Program-made: the position numbers and the translations under genes
Assembly: GCF_040436345.1 (NCBI RefSeq)
Contig: NC_133224.1
Location: 8,548,741 to 8,612,740 of the forward strand
Length of the DNA: 64,000 nt
Direction: 5' to 3'
From: Pagrus major
Lineage: Eukaryota; Chordata; Actinopteri; Spariformes; Sparidae
Part shown: piece after piece, positions 60,564 to 64,000 of the stretch
How positions within the stretch are numbered: the stretch's first letter is position 1
Layout: every line of letters starts with the position of its first letter
Notes under the pieces: generated by a model
Databases searched by the model: none
Told to the model about the DNA's origin: nothing
The model's input: only the letters and a program-made list of their open reading frames with translations

Positions 60564-61610
60564 AAACAGATTGTCATCGTAATCATGTTGCTGTATGATT
60601 GATCTGAGTGATATATAGTCAGACTATTGATTATATTTATGAGGATTTGTGGGTTTTCTTCTGCTTTACAATTTGTGTTTTTCACCTTTCATGGATTTCT
60701 GCAATAAATGTTCGTTCTGTTTCATATGAATCTCTTATGATTGTGTATTTTTGGGCTGAAAATAAACATTTTATAGCTCGAATGGTGAGTTAATGTCTCT
60801 CAGCTTCCACTAGAATGCAGCATTTCTCCTTTTTGTAAGGCAGTGTGGAGGCTCGAACGCCATTTTGTCTGGTGTCGGGCTCGGAGAGGAGTTTTGTTGG
60901 GCAGGCAGAGGAAGGGAGGAGCTGACAAACACGAAGTAGCTCTGATCCAGGACCTTTTACTGCGTATGAATATGTGTGTTAAAGAGAGAGAGCGAGGGGT
61001 TCACACCTTGGCATGCCGTAAAAACTCAATGTTATTACTCGAAAGACATGGCGAATGTTCAGTCATGTCCACATCAGTGCAGCAGCTCAGTTAAGATTAA
61101 ATGGAGAGCCAATAAAAAGAAACCTTGTGGGAGTTTTTCACAGAATAAAAGTGAGAAAATACGCATTGATTTCTTGTAGACAGAGAGGGGTGTTTCTGTC
61201 AACATTTTAGCTCATATCAAGTTTTAGTTTACTCATTTAAAGCGACTTATTTATTTTTTAATGGGGCATCTCTACCAACAAAGAGGAAAAACTTATAATT
61301 TCGACTGCGCCATCCCGCTGCCTGCTGTCTGGAAAGACGATTAGCTGGCTGCAGCCAACAGCAGCCCACAGAAAGCGATACTTGCTGGTATCGGCTCAGA
61401 ATTTGAAGCCGGGTGAAGTCTTAATCAAGCTGTAGAAACACTTGTCTCTTACATCATCTGATTTTCAAAGCAGAACACATAAATCAGCTGTGTAGAAGTG
61501 GCAGGAAATCTCATTCCAGCACTTTTTATGTGTCTTTAATGTGGTTTTGAGTGCAGGGATCTTTTGTGCCCCTTACAAAGCATCATTACCACACTGATGA
61601 ACTATTTCAG
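60564..61610 (+). other. mrpl52 3' UTR and spacer
   Basis: AATAAA signals at 60703 and about 60759 end mrpl52. Beyond that, 60840-61190 has a moderately GC-rich start (ACGCCATTTTGTCTGG) and open frames without known domains. No gene is called. Confidence 0.4.
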
Positions 61611-61613
61611 GGT

Positions 61614-61681
61614 ATCTGCATGACTTTCCATCGGCATGGGGGTAAGTAGACAGTGACCCAATTTTCATATTTGGGTGAACT
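61614..61681. mobile_element. Fragment of family E repeat (right end)
   Basis: TGACTTTCCATCGGCATGGG, then AAGTAGACAGTGACCCAATT and TCATATTTGGGTGAACT match the right end of the element at 63380-63875 (CAACTTTCCATTGGCCTGGG, GACTGAATTTTCATTTTTGG). The fragment abuts the TTAA that also flanks the next MITE. Confidence 0.55.
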
Positions 61682-61685
61682 TTAA

Positions 61686-61896
61686 AGGTGTTATATGTAA
61701 GAGTCGTGCATCCAGAGATATCTACATAAGTTAGCATGCTAACCAGCTAGCCCTGGCCCATCTTGTCTTGTAATAACACTCCCAGGAGCTCCTAGTCTGG
61801 ATTGCTAGCTGCGTGGCTAATTGAGCTAACTAGCTAATGGCAGCAGTTGTGGGTTTCTTGATATGGTGACATGGCCAATTCTTCCATATTGCACCT
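61686..61896. mobile_element. TTAA-flanked MITE, family F
   Basis: TTAA lies at 61682-61685 and 61897-61900. Ends are AGGTGTTATATG on the left and AGGTGCAATATG (reverse complement) on the right. The 211 bp element includes TTAGCATGCTAACCAGCTAG, a palindromic region. No coding capacity. Confidence 0.65.
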
Positions 61897-61900
61897 TTAA

Positions 61901-63370
61901 ATAACCAGATTCTGATGTAAGACTGCAGGGACCCTTATATATAACTTTATTCTACCTGCAACGCTGGAATTGGAAAAAGATAATTTCTGAGAAATGAGTC
62001 TTAAATTTGCTTAACGGTGATCATGAAAAGGTCTTAAAAAGCTTTAAATGTAAGAGTCTTGCACCCTGTTTTTGAAGAGAATCAAACTGAACTTGCCGCG
62101 TGCATTTATAGTGTTAAGGGACATTTTGCTGAGACGCTGTGCAGCTGTGCCTTTGTTAAGTCAGCACTAATTTAGAGTGACTTTGACTTATAAACAGACT
62201 GTTTACAAAATGAGGTAAGCCTCTCCTCCTCCTCCTTACCCCCCTCTCGCCCTCACTCTTGCTTTCTGCTCCCTGCTCTCCCTCCATCTTTTTCTCTCTT
62301 TGTCTTGTTGCAGACTTCAGCAAAGCCTCACTGTAATTAGGGCTGCTAGCCGCTGAGTTGCAGATTCTTTTCTGTGGAGATGGGAGTTTACCCTCACTCC
62401 CCCCCTCCCCTCCTCTCCTTGTCTTAACATTTTCATACAGTTGACCAAAGGAGCTGACTGCTTGAAGTGTGGCAGGACGTTGAGCAGGCCACGGAGCCTG
62501 TTGTTAGAAAATGTCAGAGTGGTTAACGGGGGCGACGTGCTTCATTCACACACACACACATCCTCACACCTGGACCTTCAAAGACCTCCGGCTGCACCCA
62601 CAGTGAGAAATGTAACCCCTTTCTCTCGACGCACCATCTTTTCACATCCTGAATGCCTCTCTCCTCAACAACCTCTCCTCCGACTCCTCCCATCCTCCCC
62701 CACAGCTCCCTTCCTCTCCTCCTCGTGTTGTTTTGGTTTTGGGGAAATGAGAACCAGATGTTGCTTATTGTGCAGAAGTCAGCGATGGAGGAAGGGAGGG
62801 AGGGTCTGTGGATGTTTAAGAGAGGGGGGGGTAGTGTGCGTTAGGTGAGGTCAGTCTGCTCGGATGAGGATTAGCTGACAGGCCTTTGTAGTTTCACCCA
62901 CAGACCAGAAAACAGGGAGGGTTTCCTGGCAGATATGACTGGGATGGGGCAGCAGGAGGACGAGCAGTGCCCCGGTGCAGCAGAGTCGAGGGGGGGTTTG
63001 TGGAGGGTCTGATTCAGCAACTTATTCCCAAAGACCGCTTCCTGACCTGGGTGTTCCTGGAGTGAGGGGCACCCTGGGCAGTAGCGTGTTGGACAACATG
63101 ACACAGCCTGAACATATTGAAGTGAATTGCATGACAGTATGAGAAGCTGCACTGTTGGCTTCAATTATCTTTGTGTGTTGCTAGTTGGACAGTAAAGCTT
63201 GTGGCTTCCTCGAATTTTGGGCTTTTTGTTTGCTTTTTATGCTGCTGAATTATCTTTTTTGCATCATTGACAGATTATTTTCACTCTTGTGTCGTGTTAG
63301 TTTGCTCCTGCTTAATAGAGAGTTTCTTTCTGTAGAAGGTAAAGATGATGTCTCTTTTGGTAGCACTGCT
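61901..63370. other. Unassigned GC- and pyrimidine-rich spacer
   Basis: A long pyrimidine tract (about 62220-62331) ends in TTGCAG, and a second acceptor-like CATACAG lies at 62435-62441. These might be 5' UTR exon starts of a downstream gene. By human synteny mmp14 would be the next gene, but I see no MMP coding sequence. A CA tract lies at about 62550-62559. Confidence 0.35.
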
Positions 63371-63372
63371 AA

Positions 63373-63878
63373 CAGCTCAAAGTGAAAATTCTGTCATTGT
63401 GTAATACTATGGGTGAAAATTTGTAGTCCATAAAACATTTCTGGAGCTTCACAGTAAAACAGTGTTGCAGCATTCTCCTAAACATCCAAAGTAGATGTGG
63501 ACTAAAATGTAAAAAAAAAACAACCAAAAAAACCCTCCTGAAAATGTCTTCATACAGTTTGTCCAGCTTAATCCAAGTCTCAGGAAGCCCAGAGATCCCA
63601 AATTGATTTGAAAATAAATGATTTACACGCTGGACACGTGGTCGAGCTCGTGCACCCACTTCAGTCGGTCGCTTGCAAATGCTTGACCTTAGTGGCTACA
63701 GTGAAGACTTCAACTTAAAATAGAGTAAATAATGTCTTTTTAAGAGAATGCTGCAACGCTGTTTTGCTGTGAAGCTCCAGAAATGTCTTGTGGACTACAA
63801 AACTTCACTCAACTTTCCATTGGCCTGGGGGTGACTAGACATTGACTGAATTTTCATTTTTGGATCCTATCCTTTAAG
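63373..63878. mobile_element. Family E repeat with long inverted arms
   Basis: The stretch at about 63420-63477 (GCTTCACAGTAAAACAGTGT, TGCAGCATTCTCC) recurs inverted at about 63745-63805 (GAATGCTGCAACGCTGTTTT, GCTGTGAAGCTCCAGAAATG). The two arms are about 60 bp and around 85-90% alike by eye. The right side ends CCTTTAAG, giving a possible TTAA; the left end is less clear. It resembles a very common fish DNA-transposon-derived repeat. Confidence 0.55.
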
Positions 63879-64000
63879 TTCCAAGTAGATATTTTTTCAT
63901 TACAGCTGTCTGATAAATACATTGGAGTTAAAAGCACAATATTTGTCTCTGAAATGTAGTGAAGTAGACATGTAAAGTAGCATAAAATGGAGATACTCAA

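Noticed and set aside
60843-61094. GC-rich start with an 83-codon frame downstream of mrpl52
   Set aside because: No splice structure, homology or promoter hallmark beyond modest CpG could be supported.
62441-62848. 135-codon open frame after an acceptor-like CATACAG, beginning with a CLKC-like motif
   Set aside because: No metal-binding or other domain continues after CLKCGRT; the rest is simple Ser/Pro/Thr sequence from pyrimidine-rich DNA. No MMP14 features are seen.

Overview
The window is vertebrate nuclear DNA, almost certainly from a teleost fish (percomorph-like, at lower confidence). Genes are split by GT-AG introns, intergenic spaces are short, and the introns carry short interspersed repeats of kinds I associate with teleosts. 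I assembled seven protein-coding genes by joining exons at GT-AG sites with matching phase: cideb (-), tinf2 (+), dhrs4 (-), efs (+), acin1 (+), ajuba (-) and mrpl52 (+). All seven have human orthologues on 14q11.2-q12. As I recall the human map they lie in the same linear order (reversed), so this is a conserved synteny block compressed to about 60 kb.

Layout. 1-2970: cideb, with a solo retroviral-type LTR in an intron. 2971-4669: shared upstream region of cideb and tinf2, with degenerate transposon remnants and a CpG-rich tinf2 promoter. 4670-8426: tinf2, with a candidate early 3' end for a short isoform. 8427-9707: tinf2 3' end and a TTAA-flanked MITE. 9708-12767: dhrs4, with two copies of another MITE family. 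12768-14402: GC-rich head-to-head promoter of dhrs4 and efs. 14403-21239: efs, a Cas-family docking adaptor, followed by a roughly 2.1 kb 3' UTR. 23599-43849: acin1, with a CpG-rich promoter, a second candidate promoter and first exon near 29.5-30.06 kb, and two long introns. 43850-45527: the converging 3' UTRs of acin1 and ajuba. 45528-52977: ajuba, followed by a GC-rich 5' region up to about 54.6 kb. 54.8-58.4 kb: repeats and an orphan CpG-rich block. 58437-60563: mrpl52, with a nested repeat in an intron and a CTCF-like motif at its promoter. 60.6-64 kb: no gene recognised, several repeats.

The genes do not form one pathway. They are a housekeeping and signalling mix: lipid droplets (cideb), telomeres (tinf2), retinoid and carbonyl reduction (dhrs4), Src-family adaptor signalling (efs), splicing and apoptosis (acin1), adhesion and Hippo signalling (ajuba), mitochondrial translation (mrpl52). 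I did not find a new biological system. The most interesting points are two candidate transcript-isoform switches whose exon phase and stop positions fit exactly (tinf2 short/long and acin1 long/short), a caspase-type DEVD site created across an acin1 exon junction, uORFs in efs, the LTR fossil, and a cluster of TTAA-flanked MITEs.
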